DNA from: Lepidurus packardi | Taxonomy: Eukaryota; Arthropoda; Branchiopoda; Notostraca; Triopsidae | DNA: 64,000 bases | Assembly: GCA_023053545.1 (NCBI GenBank) | Contig: JAKZAN010000002.1 | Span: forward strand, 4,448,375 to 4,512,374 | Reading direction: 5' to 3' | Shown here: positions 27,569 through 38,761 of the stretch, piece by piece | How the letters are laid out: each line of letters starts with the position of its first letter | How positions within the stretch are numbered: position 1 is the first letter of the stretch | Program-made: the position numbers and the translations under genes | The notes under the pieces: generated by a model | What the model saw: only the letters and a program-made list of their open reading frames with translations | Databases searched by the model: none | Told to the model about the DNA's origin: nothing

Positions 27569-30126
27569 ATGAATTTGTCCGACACTGATCTGAACTTGCA
27601 CGGAGAGATGATTGCAGCGTTACCTAGGTTGAACCCGCAGTGTAACAACATATTATCTCCTCCGCATCCTTACGGTTACGCAGATCCGCTCTCGCAGTCG
27701 TCAAGTGAAGGCTCTCCACTCGCCACTCTCCCTGAATTAAGTCAGTACACGAGTTCTTACGGACATCACCAGAACACAAGTTCTCCCAGTGAGACCGCAA
27801 TCTATGCTCTCAATGGATTCAGCAGCGGTGCCAGCGGGCAAATCTCCAGTTCACCCCATTCTTCCATCAGTACTCTCTCTCCACTGCCAGTAGTGGCAAG
27901 TGCGAGCCAGTCCCCCTCTTCAGAAGCTGTAGGCGCTTCTACCAGCACCACAATTTCCTTCCACGGGACGTCAGCGATTGTCCAAGAAGTCCATTCGAAA
28001 GTTCCCTCCAAACGTACCCGGGTAACGCGGCCTGTATTGTACCACAGTCAGATTTCACCCGGTCTGGATGGCATCAAGTTAAAGATCAAGAAATCCCCCA
28101 CACTTGAAGCAGCAGCAGGCCAAGCCGCGCATGGGACAAAACGAGTTCGATGGGCGGCTGATAGCGGCAAAGTTTCCCGGCGAGGGAAGCAGAGCCAGGG
28201 ACCAGGACGACCACGTAAGAAGCGGAAGAAGAAAGGGGCGGACAGCGAAGATAACGCTTCTGAAGAGGAAGCTTATAACACAGGAGGGCCTAAACCGAAC
28301 CCGTTTGCATCGCATCAAGCAGCTGGTTCGGGCGCAGAGAGCTCCGATGAATCCGCTGCGCAAAGCGTTTGGGCCAGCAACCGAATGCCGCCCGAAATTC
28401 TATCACATATTTTCATGCATGTCACTAAATCACAAGGCTGTATTCCTACATTAGTTAGATTAGCGAAGGTTTGCAGATTGTGGTGGCAAGTGGCCTCAAC
28501 ACCCTTGCTGTGGCATACAGTGGACTTGTCGATAGGTATAAAAAAAAGTCAAACAATGAAATGAAAATCCGATAATTGAAAAGTCAATTTATTTTTAGGG
28601 CGTGTCAAAGAGAAACACCGGACAGAACGTAAACTTTTATGGTTGTTGAATAACCGCTTAACCAAAGTGAAAGAGCTCAATCTTGGAGGCTGGAATTCCG
28701 CTTTAACGCGCTCAGCATTAGGTCACGTGACCAACATTTGTGCGGATTTGGTCAGCGTAAGTGTGACCGGGTGTAAAGGACTGCATGCTGAGACCATGCA
28801 AGCACTTGTGCAGCAATGTTCAGGCCTTCAAAAACTGGATTTATCCGGCGTTTCGGTAATTCATAGTTTCCTCCGATACGAAATCTACAAATTTAATCTT
28901 TTCTTCCGCAGCCTTATTCTGCCAATCCAAGGGGCATAATCTCAAGCTTGGTTCTGTGTGAAATAGCCAAAACCATGGGTGAACGGTTAACGCATTTGAA
29001 TTTGGCCAATAATTGTACCACGGGACTCACCCAAATACTCACAGCAATAGCAGTAAGTGTTTAAAATGAACTCTAAAGGTCGTTTGTAATATTTTTAATA
29101 CTACTAGCAATGATCAGATGCACACTGGTTAAATTTTTTTTAAAAAAATCTTTGTTTGGTTTCGTTATTGCAGAGTTCATGTCCACAATTAGTTTTTCTG
29201 GACGTGTCGAATATGCGGACTCAAACTCGAGACGTAGTCAGTCTCCCGTTGGAGTTATTGCAGACAGGTTGTGCTCATTTGCAAGTCCTGCGTCTGACCA
29301 ATAGCCTGTTTCGTCTATCCGGAACTCCGTTGAAGGACCAAGCTGCGGCGCCAGGTTTTCCTTGTCTGGAAGAGCTGAGCATTGCTGTGGATGCCAAAAG
29401 TTATACTCTCGGCTTGGATGGGAGTTCCTTAGAACGCATTGTGAAAGCCTCGAATCGGCTCAGGCTCTTGGATGTCAGAGGGTGTGGCTCAATCTCGAGC
29501 TCAGGCCTTGTACGTGTCCCTGCTTGGGATCTGGAACATCTCTTCCTGTCAGGTATAGCAAGCATTTCCTGCTTTCACTCTTGTTAAAGTGAAGATCCTG
29601 GCCTCTCTATACGTATTTGCACCGCACTCAAGCTCCTGCAGAGTCTTAGTTTGTGCGTCTTAACTTTAGGTTGTTCCGCCACTCGTCAATCAACAGACAG
29701 TTTGGAATTGGTGGTGCGCAAATGGAGACATAGTCTAACCGAAGTAGATTTATCCTGGACCTCCGCTACGGAGTCCTTGGACGCTGCCGTGTCTGTATTG
29801 GCAGAAGAGCCCAACACTTCTCTCACGTAAAACATAACCTTTTTCTTAACGAATGTTTTCGTAGCAAGGTTTTTCACCTTTTTATATATATTTTTTGGTG
29901 TTACCTTCACAGCGTTTTGGATTTGTGCGGGTCTTCTGTGAGCTTTGGACCGGTACGAAACGTGCTAACGCGCTGTACCAATCTACGTACATTGAATTTG
30001 TCGTCTTGTCGTGCGTTGCCCAGAGGTATCAAGCGACTGTATCAAGGCGGTGCTGAAGTCAACGCTTTACGGGCGGCTATCGAAGCTGGGCGGTTTCAAG
30101 AATCTAATGAAGATGAAGATGGGTAA
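27569..30126 (+). CDS. F-box and leucine-rich-repeat protein (FBXL6 type)
   Basis: Such proteins are substrate receptors of SCF (Skp1-Cul1-F-box) ubiquitin ligases. Six exons join in consistent phase: 27569-28535, 28599-28855, 28912-29052, 29174-29552, 29670-29826 and 29913-30126, giving 704 residues. The first 230 residues are Ser-rich and disordered, with a basic nuclear-localisation-like stretch (GRPRKKRKKKG). The F-box starts at RMPPEILSHIFMHV and continues LVRLAKVCRLWWQVAST, then PLLWHTVDLS, as in FBXL6. Leucine-rich repeats follow (KVKELNLGGWNS, GLQKLDLSG, RLTHLNLANN, QLVFLDVSNM, HLQVLRLTN, RLRLLDVRGCG, LRTLNLSSCRAL). The tail is acidic (ESNEDEDG). FBXL6 orthology is inferred from the F-box sequence and architecture. 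Confidence 0.88.
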
Positions 30127-31359
30127 GCGTATTCACGCCTACTCGACGAATGTCTTGCCAAGCCAAATGCCCCGTCCGTTTATACTTTTCTTACCTTTTT
30201 TCTACATTTTTCGTAAGTCCGTCTCTATATGATTCTGTAACTCCAGCGTCATTAGATCATTAGAAAGATCCTTTCTTGGTTAATTTTTTTCTTTATTTTT
30301 TTCCTCAAACTGGGTTAGTTGTACTATAACTTTTATTGTAGCTGTTAACAGGAAAATCGTGGGACTTGCTAACCTTGGAACTGTACATTCTGCTTCTAAC
30401 CCCTTGTTTTAAGTTTTGCATAGTTCTAACAAAACTAGGCAACACTTAAAACAAAGACGAGACCAACTGAAACTTTTAAAGGTTTGGTTACAAGTCGTTT
30501 ACTCTCCTCGCCAAAAAATATATGGCAAATGTTAGAATTTTTTACCCCTTTTTCCCCCATCTTTTTTAGTTTATTACTGTTAAGTCCAGGTGGAAATGAA
30601 ACGGGAAAACCCGAGTTAAGTTTATAAAAGTCCAGAGAAAAATCTTCACAGCGAGTATCGTGCCAGAGTGTCAGAAAAGAGTACAATTATAAAAAGTTTT
30701 GTGCATGTATCTTCTGTTCGACTTTTTGCGACGAAGATGCGTACACTCCGTTTTATGGTATTGCTAACGTGTGAGAGTGCAGTCTTGGTGTTTTTTTGCC
30801 GCCTAATAGCGTGAATTTTTTTATTTGTTTGTATTTTTCTTAGTTTTACCGAGTGGAATTTCTAGTTCGATTTTGGTCTGATTGTCGTGTAAAACTTTCC
30901 TCCTTATACCTATCAATGACATGTCAATAAGTCGCCAAGACTGGCTAACAACGTTATGTAAAACACAATCTGCAATTATAATGCGATAAGAGAAAAGTTT
31001 GTTAGTTACGAATTTACGTAATTTTTAAAAACTATACATTGAAAAAAGAAAAGCAGTTGCTCGATCTTCAAGTTGTGTAATAAAGAGCACTTGGGGAAAA
31101 TAAGTTTAGCAAAAAGAAAATAGTTTTAGGGAACTATCGTTGTTTTGCATTAATTTTAATACAACCCATTCGGCTGGAAGAACAATTTGCCTATTCAAAA
31201 GCTTATATTTCAGCTTAATTAGATAATAACTGTACCTTTGCGTTATTTTTCAGTCAGTTACATTGGCCACAGTAAAAAAAAAAAAAAAACTAGTTCGTTT
31301 TTGTTCATACTTAGAGTTCCGTAGATTTGATTCAAAAAGTATCCACAAAAGTCAACACT
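30127..31359. other. Intergenic region between convergent FBXL6 and chitin-binding gene B
   Basis: This holds both 3' UTRs. There is a run of 17 A near 31275. No coding exon is supported. Confidence 0.55.
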
Positions 31360-34300
31360 TTAAGCAACTCCACGCTGTTGACGCCGTTTGCGGTTCACCT
31401 GCATTTGTCGTTGATCCATGATTGGGTGATCCACTTTCTTGTTTCGGAATACCATCGCCTGGGTAGGTACCTGCTGTTTATAAGTAAATTAGAAATAGTA
31501 GCGTGGAAATATATAAGAGTTTTTAATTCTTACCATTTCTGTAATAACGCAGTTGGATTCGGAAGGATCGACACATTGTTGTTTGTCAGCGTTGAATTCC
31601 GTACTGGCTGGGCAGTGCATGAAGTAAATAGCGCCATCCACGCACCAGTAAAAGGTGCCTAGGATCAAAGAGGATGGTAATTTGATTCGCTTATTGTTAA
31701 ACAAAGGTTAAAGCAATTACCGCAATCTAAAGGGTTGGAAAACATTCCATTGGCTGCTGGGCATTCATAACTAGGATCGGCTGTCACGTTGGGGGCTTTT
31801 GTGGGAGCTACAATGCACGAAATTATTTTCACGTAGGAATTTTTTCGATTATTTCTTGTAGGCCTTACAGGTGTGGGGGTAGTTGGTAGTGGGAACACAG
31901 TTTGTGTCGTGTGATACTAGACAAGTGCCAGATTCAGGATCGTAGACTGTTCCTTTTGGACATTTCTCGAGCCAAGCGAGGCCGTTAATACAGGTGAAAT
32001 ACGCAGAGCAATCCTCGGGATCGGGGTAATTTCCACTGCCGGGACATTCGAACCACCACGCTGGTGTTACAGCGGTTGAACCCGTAGGTGTTGCTGCCTC
32101 AGTCGTTGGCTCATCCGTTGCGGGGTCTGGGGTCGGTTCCATTTCAGTAGTTGATGGATCTTCTTGCACGCGTTGTTTGTTCACTTTGACAATCTTACGG
32201 ATTTTTTTTTTTAAATACGAATAATTGTGGAAAAGTGGTTTGTTACTTACTTTGACCATTCTGGCGTGCAGTTTTTCGCTGCAAGGTACGTTAGATGGCC
32301 AGTCGCAGAAACCCGCTGGGTTGAAGTATAAGCCTGGGGCGCATTCCTGGGAAATACAAGCAAATAGTCTGTGTGTGACGTTCTTTAAGGAGTGGATGAA
32401 AATGGTTACCATATGCGTTGCAGAGCCAGATTGACAGACGTAGTAACCATTGCAGCTATTAGGATCAGCAAACATTCCAGTCGAGCTTGGGCAACTAAAA
32501 CCCGAGGATTGGGTCGTAGTTGACTTTTTAGTGCTCGTACTCGTGGTCGTTGTGTTGGGAGCTCCACCTGTAATTTAAGTAAGCCATTGTAGAAGTAATG
32601 TATTAATGTTTAATATTAATTTATAAACATTAAATAACTGAAAACTTGTGTGTACTTGTTAAGCATCCGCCAACACTCTCCCAGGTATCGCATCGGTGAG
32701 TTGTGTTATCGAAAATCGTGCTTTCGGGACATACCTTTGTCGTAGAAATAGTTATTAGTCCCGCTATATAAACTCGAAACCATTAATAGCTGTAACCTAC
32801 TTCCGGGTATGCGTTTCCGTCCACGCAGACGTAGTACTGAGAAGAACAAGAGCCTGACCCATAGAAACCGTTTGTTTCCGGACATTGGAAGCTTGGGGCG
32901 ACCGTCACCTTTTGGGTAGTAGTCTCGTCTCCTGTAACCAAAAACGTGATGAGTAACTGCTGCACACAACAACGATGAAAATCAAACATTACCTGGTTTA
33001 ACCCGGTCTCCACAGTCGGTGTAAACTGGGTAGTTGCAACCATTGTATGTCTGTAAGGACCAACATCGTTTAGTGTATTTGTACATTTATAGTTTGGTCA
33101 ACGGAATGATTAATAAAATACGGTAATGTACCATGTCAAATAGCCAATCATTAGGGCAGAGCATCACGTGAGCATCTCCGGCTCGGCAGTCATAATATTC
33201 TCTGCACTGAGGATGCGGGAATACACCCCAAGCTGCTGGACAGGTATAATTGGTATCAATTCCCAAATCAGTACTTTGATCTTTAGGCAACGCTGGAACT
33301 CGGGCCAAAATTCGAGCCTAAAGTAGCATTTTATTGTTTTTATCACATCGATTTGTTGATTAGGTATCTATTTTTCCCCCTTTAAGAAACAATGTAATCT
33401 TACGAATTTCTTTGCCTTGACCGACTTAACATTGCAATCAACAGCTTCGGGCCAATCACAAAGTTGAGTGAGGGGGTTGAAGTATAATCCTTCTGGACAG
33501 TGCTAGTTACCGAAATACATTATTATAAGATTTATCTTCTTAAACTAAGGTATTAACTTACGCCAAGAATGGCGGTACCAGACTGGCAAACGTAATAGTC
33601 TGCGCAGTTGGTCGGGCTTGGATAGAGACCATCCGTACTTGGGCAGGTGAAGTAGCTTGTGTGCGTTGTACTTTTTGGCTCTGTTACGGAAGTGATAGCG
33701 GCAGTTGTAGTTTCAGGAGCGCGTGTGGTATCTAGTTCGCAATTTTACAAAAAAATAACGGTCTTCTCTTACGTACTTTATAAAATATTTTTAATATATA
33801 TATATATATATATATTTTTTACCGGGTACGCAATCAACGTTAGCAGGGTCTTCACACAAATTACTTGCTGGGTTGAAGAGCGAATTAGCCGGGCAGTGCT
33901 AAAGTGAAAGGCTGTTAGGTTAGAAATATATTCAGTAATTTCATGTAGCTCACTTCAATATAGGCGACGTTGTCTACACAAATGATATACCGATCGGAAC
34001 ATTCACCGGGCACGGGGAAAAATCCATCAGCACTGGGGCAGTTGAAGGGGAATGGTGTAGTTTTGGTAGGAGGGGGCGCTGAAGTGGTACTAACATCTTG
34101 GAAGGTTAGAAGTATTAATTTCAATACGAGGTGATGATTTGAAGCTAGATCACTTACCATCGGGTAAGTCTCGGCCAGTACAGTCAACCATATTTGGGTA
34201 GTTGCAGCCATTGTACGTGAGATCGAAGTAGTAGTCGTACCAGCAAAGAATCAGGTGAGCTTTTCCGTTTTGGCACTGTAGAACCAAGGGATTTTTAGTG

Positions 34301-34864
34301 CGTTGCCTAAGTTAGTCCAATTATCAAAGCTTACGTCATAATACTTCCGACATTCGTGATGAGGGTAGATGCCGAAATTCTCCGGGCACGTGTAGTTGAC
34401 ATCTATTCCCAAATCAGTTCCTTGATAACCGGGTAATTTCTGCAAAAAATTAAATTTAGGTTGAGGGTTCTTTTTGATAGATGGGGCTTCGGTAACGCGG
34501 CAATTGACATTGGCAGGCCAGTCGCACTGCCCCGTCGCAGGGTTAAAATATAGCCCCGCAGCACAGAATTGCTCCCAGGGTAAGCCATTGGTACATAAGA
34601 AAAATTCCGAGCAGTTCCTTGGAGAGGGAAATACGCCCTCATCCGCTGGACACTAGAAGCAAGAAACACAATCGTCAGCAAGATATTTCTACTATTAGCA
34701 TTTACGAGTAGTCTCACCTCAAACCATGGAGAAGGAGTTGGGGAAGGACTTACCGCAATGTATCCAAAACTGCCTGTAAGTGTGTTATTAGAATTGGAGA
34801 AATCGAAATTGTCATTACCTTGGATAAGCACGAAGCCCAACAAGGCCACCAGTTGATATATCAT
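31360..34864 (-). CDS. Secreted multi-domain chitin-binding protein B (nine peritrophin-A/CBM14 domains)
   Basis: The start is the ATG at 34864, with signal peptide MIYQLVALLGFVLIQG; the first intron is phase 1, as in gene A. Nine CBM14 domains can be read. Domains 2 and 5 are the variant type seen as domain 6 of gene A: each is preceded by LGIDxNYTCP and carries CRxYYxC and YNGCNYP. Domains 1, 4 and 7 are of the CDWP type (for example GLYFNPATGQCDWPANVNC). Domain 8 begins WWFECPGSGNYPDPEDC and domain 9 SYECPAANGMFSNPLDC, a pair shared with gene C. The last exon adds a basic tail (RNKKVD...NRKRRQQRGVA) with stop at 31360-31362. Linkers are Thr/Ser/Pro-rich. The protein should be secreted and bind chitin in the peritrophic matrix or cuticle. 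Confidence 0.85.
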
Positions 34865-34915
34865 CTTTGAGCTGATACTCTGACGAAACTTGAGTTTGCT
34901 CCACTGTGATCTGTT

Positions 34916-34923
34916 CTTTTATA
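34916..34923 (-). promoter_or_regulatory. TATA box of chitin-binding gene B
   Basis: Read on the minus strand this is TATAAAAG, the same octamer as in gene A, 52 bp upstream of the start codon. A TCACAGT initiator-like block follows about 15-20 bp downstream. A GATA-type site (CGATAAG) lies about 60 bp farther upstream at 34983-34989. Confidence 0.65.
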
Positions 34924-35819
34924 GAGGCTATGTAAAGTAATCTTTTTCAGTCATTGAAGATAAAAGCTGTTTGGACATAAGCCTTATCGAGCTGACCTCT
35001 GATTCTGTTAGCGTGACTTGAAAAATACCGAGACATTCTAAATACCAGGATGGGCAACTGCCGTGCTGATCACAAAGCATCGAAGCCTTTCAATGTCGTG
35101 CCTTTAATAAAAAGAAAGGAAGATAAGAGATGTACAAGATTACTCGGAATTAAAAATCATGATACAAGATCCTGTTTTCTTCTTTGTAAAACACCGGATT
35201 AATTGAACACATCCTGTTATTCATGTGCATACAAACTGAAACCATTCGTTTTGTTGATTTATTGGGTTTTGATGATTAAGCCCTTCTTTGAATGATAAAA
35301 TTCACAATTCGTAACTCCGTTTACGTAATAACGAAGGGTCATACGTCATTGTTACCAAGACAGAATTTATTATCTACTAGAGCTTGATCAAAGTCTTACT
35401 TTCAAGTATGAAGAATATCAATTCACATTGCGGCGTTTCTTACTTTTCTTATCAGTGCGTCACCTTGCTGAAGGGTAAGGGAAGTCAGCGGGATGCGAGG
35501 CCTCACCCGGGGTTCAAATCTCATTCAAGGGCTCGAGATTAGCCAACATTCGGCAACTTCAACAGACAGAGAGTCGCAATCAGTATTTCGCAATAAACTG
35601 GGCTTGTCTAATAGTTTGCCTCAGGTTTTTATGTACTTGTATTCAAGTTAGTGTATTAATATAATTTGCAGGTAATACAGGTAGCAAATTGGGTTAACAA
35701 ACTCTGAATATTATGAAAAGCAAAAAACACTAATACATTGCAAGAACATCTTTAGCGATTATTACCCTGTTCGACAGCTATCAGTAATTTAAAGCTTAAG
35801 TTGAACAACGGCGGTAGAA
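34924..35819. other. Intergenic region between chitin-binding genes B and C
   Basis: Both neighbours are on the minus strand, so this holds the promoter of B and the 3' UTR of C. Several GATA/TTATC motifs occur (for example cttatcag at about 35449). A tRNA B-box-like ggttcaaatc at 35511 lacks a matching cloverleaf. No coding exon is supported. Confidence 0.55.
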
Positions 35820-38029
35820 CTAAGTATACATTAATATTTTTTTCACGGACACAATACAACCTGATATATCGGGGTTGACACATTGTTGGAACTCGGCGCT
35901 AAATTCCGTATTGGCTGGACATATCATGATGTAGGGTACCGAATTAACACACCAGTAAAAGGAACCTAATTAAATTTAAAAGGTGAAATCCTATCTTACA
36001 TTACATCGTTCCTCAGAAATATTACCGCAACTGGCAGGATTTGGAAGCATTCCGTCCTCGGAAGTACATTTATAAGTCGTGTTAACTGTCACGACAGCAG
36101 GTGTTGGAGCTAGAAGGACATCTTTTAGAAAAAATAACGTCTTGAGGTAATGCATAATTGTACTAACAGGTACGTTGGTAGTTGGTTACTGCGAGGCATT
36201 GGACGTTATCAGCCAGTTTGCAGGTTTGAGAGAGTCCATCGTATAAAGTACCAGGTCCACAGGATTGAAGCCAGGCTTGACCATTCATGCAAATGATCCA
36301 TGATGAACAGTCTTCAGGATTAGGAAAATTCCCACTGCCGGGACAGGAAAACCACCAAATGGGGGTCACTGCCGTTTTTACCCCAGTACTCTCCGTCGTA
36401 GGTTGGGTTTCGGTTCTATTTTTAAGTTGAATAATCTTTTAAAAAAGCCCAATTTTAGTCACCAGAAATGTAATCCTGTTCAGAAATACTTGATTAGCCC
36501 CAAATTTCACACGAAGCACGGAGCTTGTACCCCGTGTGTTATAGCACGGTACGTTCTCTGGATCTTCGCAGAATCCTGTCTCGCCGTTGAGAAGCGTGTT
36601 TTCAGGGCATTCCTGTTGTTAAATGCACGAATGTAATTTAAAACTTAAAACTGTTCTTTTGTTACCTCTAAATAAGCATGACCATGAACACAATTGACAT
36701 ATCTGCTTGAGCATTCTTCAGGAATTGCGTAGAAACCGTTTTGCGCGGGGCAGGAATACGGATATTCTGTAGTGGTACTGGCTGTACTTGTAGTAATAGC
36801 GCAAGGAACTTCGTCCCAAGACTGACAAGCTTTATCGCCATGATCGAATAAGGTATTTTCGGGGCAAAACTTTGCGTTTGAATAAAAAAAAGTTGTATTA
36901 CATTTTCTTATCTACTGTAGTATAAATATACTTCTTCATAGGGATTGCCATTGACGCAATTGATGTATCTGGCCGAGCACTCGCCCGGAATACCGTAAAA
37001 TCCATTTTTATCCGGACAAGCTAAAGGCGTAGATGTAGTCGTACTCGTGGTACTTCTTTCGGTGGTCGTGGTAGATGTCGTGATCGCACAAAGTACTTGA
37101 TACCATGGCTCGCAAGCCACATCAGCTTCATCAAATATGGTTCCGTCTGGGCAAAACTGCAAAAGTAGAACTTTTTTTTATAATTTCAGATATTTCAGTG
37201 GTTGTAATAACCTTTTCGTAGGCAGTACCGCTAACACAATTTACGTAGTGACCCGAACATTCTCCAGGAATAGCGTAGAACCCGTTGTCTGCCAGGCAAA
37301 TGTAAGGGAAAGGGGTGATGGTACTCTGTACGGTTGTTATGGTTGTTAAAGCACAAGCAACTTGGTCCCAAGGCTGGCAAGCCTTATAGGTTGGGTCAAA
37401 AATTGTATCTCCTGGGCAAAACTGTGGAAGTTTGAACAAAATTAACTTGTTCCACGTGTACTTCATATATGGTTTGCTGTACTTCTTCGAAGGGATTACC
37501 GTTGACGCAAGCAAAGTATCTGCCAGAGCACTCCCCTGGAATGCTATAGAATCCATTTTTATCCGGGCAAGTGTAAGGAGAGCCAGTAGGGCTAATAATG
37601 GTGGACTTCTGGGTACTAGTGGTACTGGTTGTGAGAGCACAAGGAACCATGTACCACGGCTCGCAAGCCAGGTTGTTTTGATCAAATACGGCGTCCTCTG
37701 GACATAACTTCACAAGTGAGACTTACTTTTAATCGAATTACTTTTAATCATTCAATGGTGATTTAAAAGTACCATTTCATAGAGGTTGCCGTTCACGCAG
37801 TTTATGTACCTGCCTGAGCACTCTCCCGGGATTGCGAAGAATCCATTATTGTCGGTCGGACAAGTGAAAGAAAAGGATTTAGAGGCGAATCCAAACTGGG
37901 GTGCACAATAGCTCCCTGAAAGCAATTATTATTACGAAAGTGCCTAAATCTTAGTCGCCCAATAATGTTATGTTTTAAGGAAATACCTTGTAAGATACCC
38001 AAACACAGCAGCCAAACGATTTGGTTCAT
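35820..38029 (-). CDS. Secreted multi-domain chitin-binding protein C (seven peritrophin-A/CBM14 domains)
   Basis: The start is the ATG at 38029; the signal peptide MNQIVWLLCLGILQ-GSYCAP is close to that of gene A and is split by an intron at the same place. Domains 1-5 are very similar to one another, each built on NGFYxIPGECSxRYxNCVNG and xxCPxxTxFD...C-x-W-x-x-V-x-C, with Thr-rich linkers (TTSTTTTERSTTSTTTST). Domain 6 begins WWFSCPGSGNFPNPEDC and domain 7 YKCTSEDGMLPNPASC; they match the last two domains of gene B, including an extra intron after CGN. The stop is at 35820-35822 after a short tail. In the 36,419-36,530 interval the linker intron boundaries are uncertain. Function should be chitin binding in a secreted matrix. 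Confidence 0.83.
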
Positions 38030-38761
38030 GGCTCCTCACAGTACTGAACTTTTCAGAAACTATAGCATCCGCTCTTTGTACACGTCTTCTCTTATATTCA
38101 AGTTTAAGGAAGGTCGATGTGCGCTAAGAATATGTAGTCAAAGTAGTGTTTGATTGGAGATCTTATCGTTATCAATTTTAGACTTCTGCGTGGTTCTTTT
38201 TCGACTTTATAGTCGCCATACATCTTGTGCAATCTTCCCAAGCCCTAACGGGTTAATAGCGCTAATTTGTATACTGCGTTAGTTGTTTGACTTCGTACAA
38301 GTTAACTATAATGCAAGTTATAAGTTTTATTAATAGTAAAATGCGTCAGAGATTACGTCGAGAATCTCTGTAAGTTTTTTTTTGTTCATACCAATAGCAA
38401 TTCAATGGAGCGAAAGACGTTTATTATCGGAACGTTCTTTTCAAGGCGCTTTTATAATTTGAAATTGCCTTGTTAAAGCAGCGGACTAAAATGAGAATAC
38501 CTAGTTTAAGCAAGAGATAAGGGTATAATTTATTAAGATTTGTATCTAATCTGGGTATCGGCGAATAAACTTCCGAATAGAAATTCGATTACCGAAAAAA
38601 AGTGAAGAGCCACCGTGCGAGGAAAATAGTAGTTGCTCATCAAGACAAAATCCGGGGGCGTTTGGTTTTTGTGATGTTATTGTTCTGCTTTTCTTCATGT
38701 GATAATACTGTTCATTTGATCTTTGTAATAATTTGCGTATTAATTCGACTACTAACTACAA
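38030..38761. other. Divergent promoter region between gene C and EXOC4
   Basis: 732 bp separate the two start codons. Apart from the gene C motifs, AT-rich sequence is seen. An open frame at 38602-38823 is overlapped by the true first exon of EXOC4 in another frame and is not a gene. Confidence 0.5.
38091..38168 (-). promoter_or_regulatory. TATA-like and GATA motifs of chitin-binding gene C
   Basis: On the minus strand GAATATAAG at 38091-38099 is a TATA-like element about 62 bp upstream of the start codon. GATAAC and GATAAG at about 38163-38172 form a pair of GATA-type sites just beyond it. The arrangement parallels genes A and B. Confidence 0.45.

Noticed and set aside
35495-35535. tRNA-like B box (ggttcaaatc)
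   Set aside because: The flanking bases do not pair into a T arm and no A box or acceptor stem is present.
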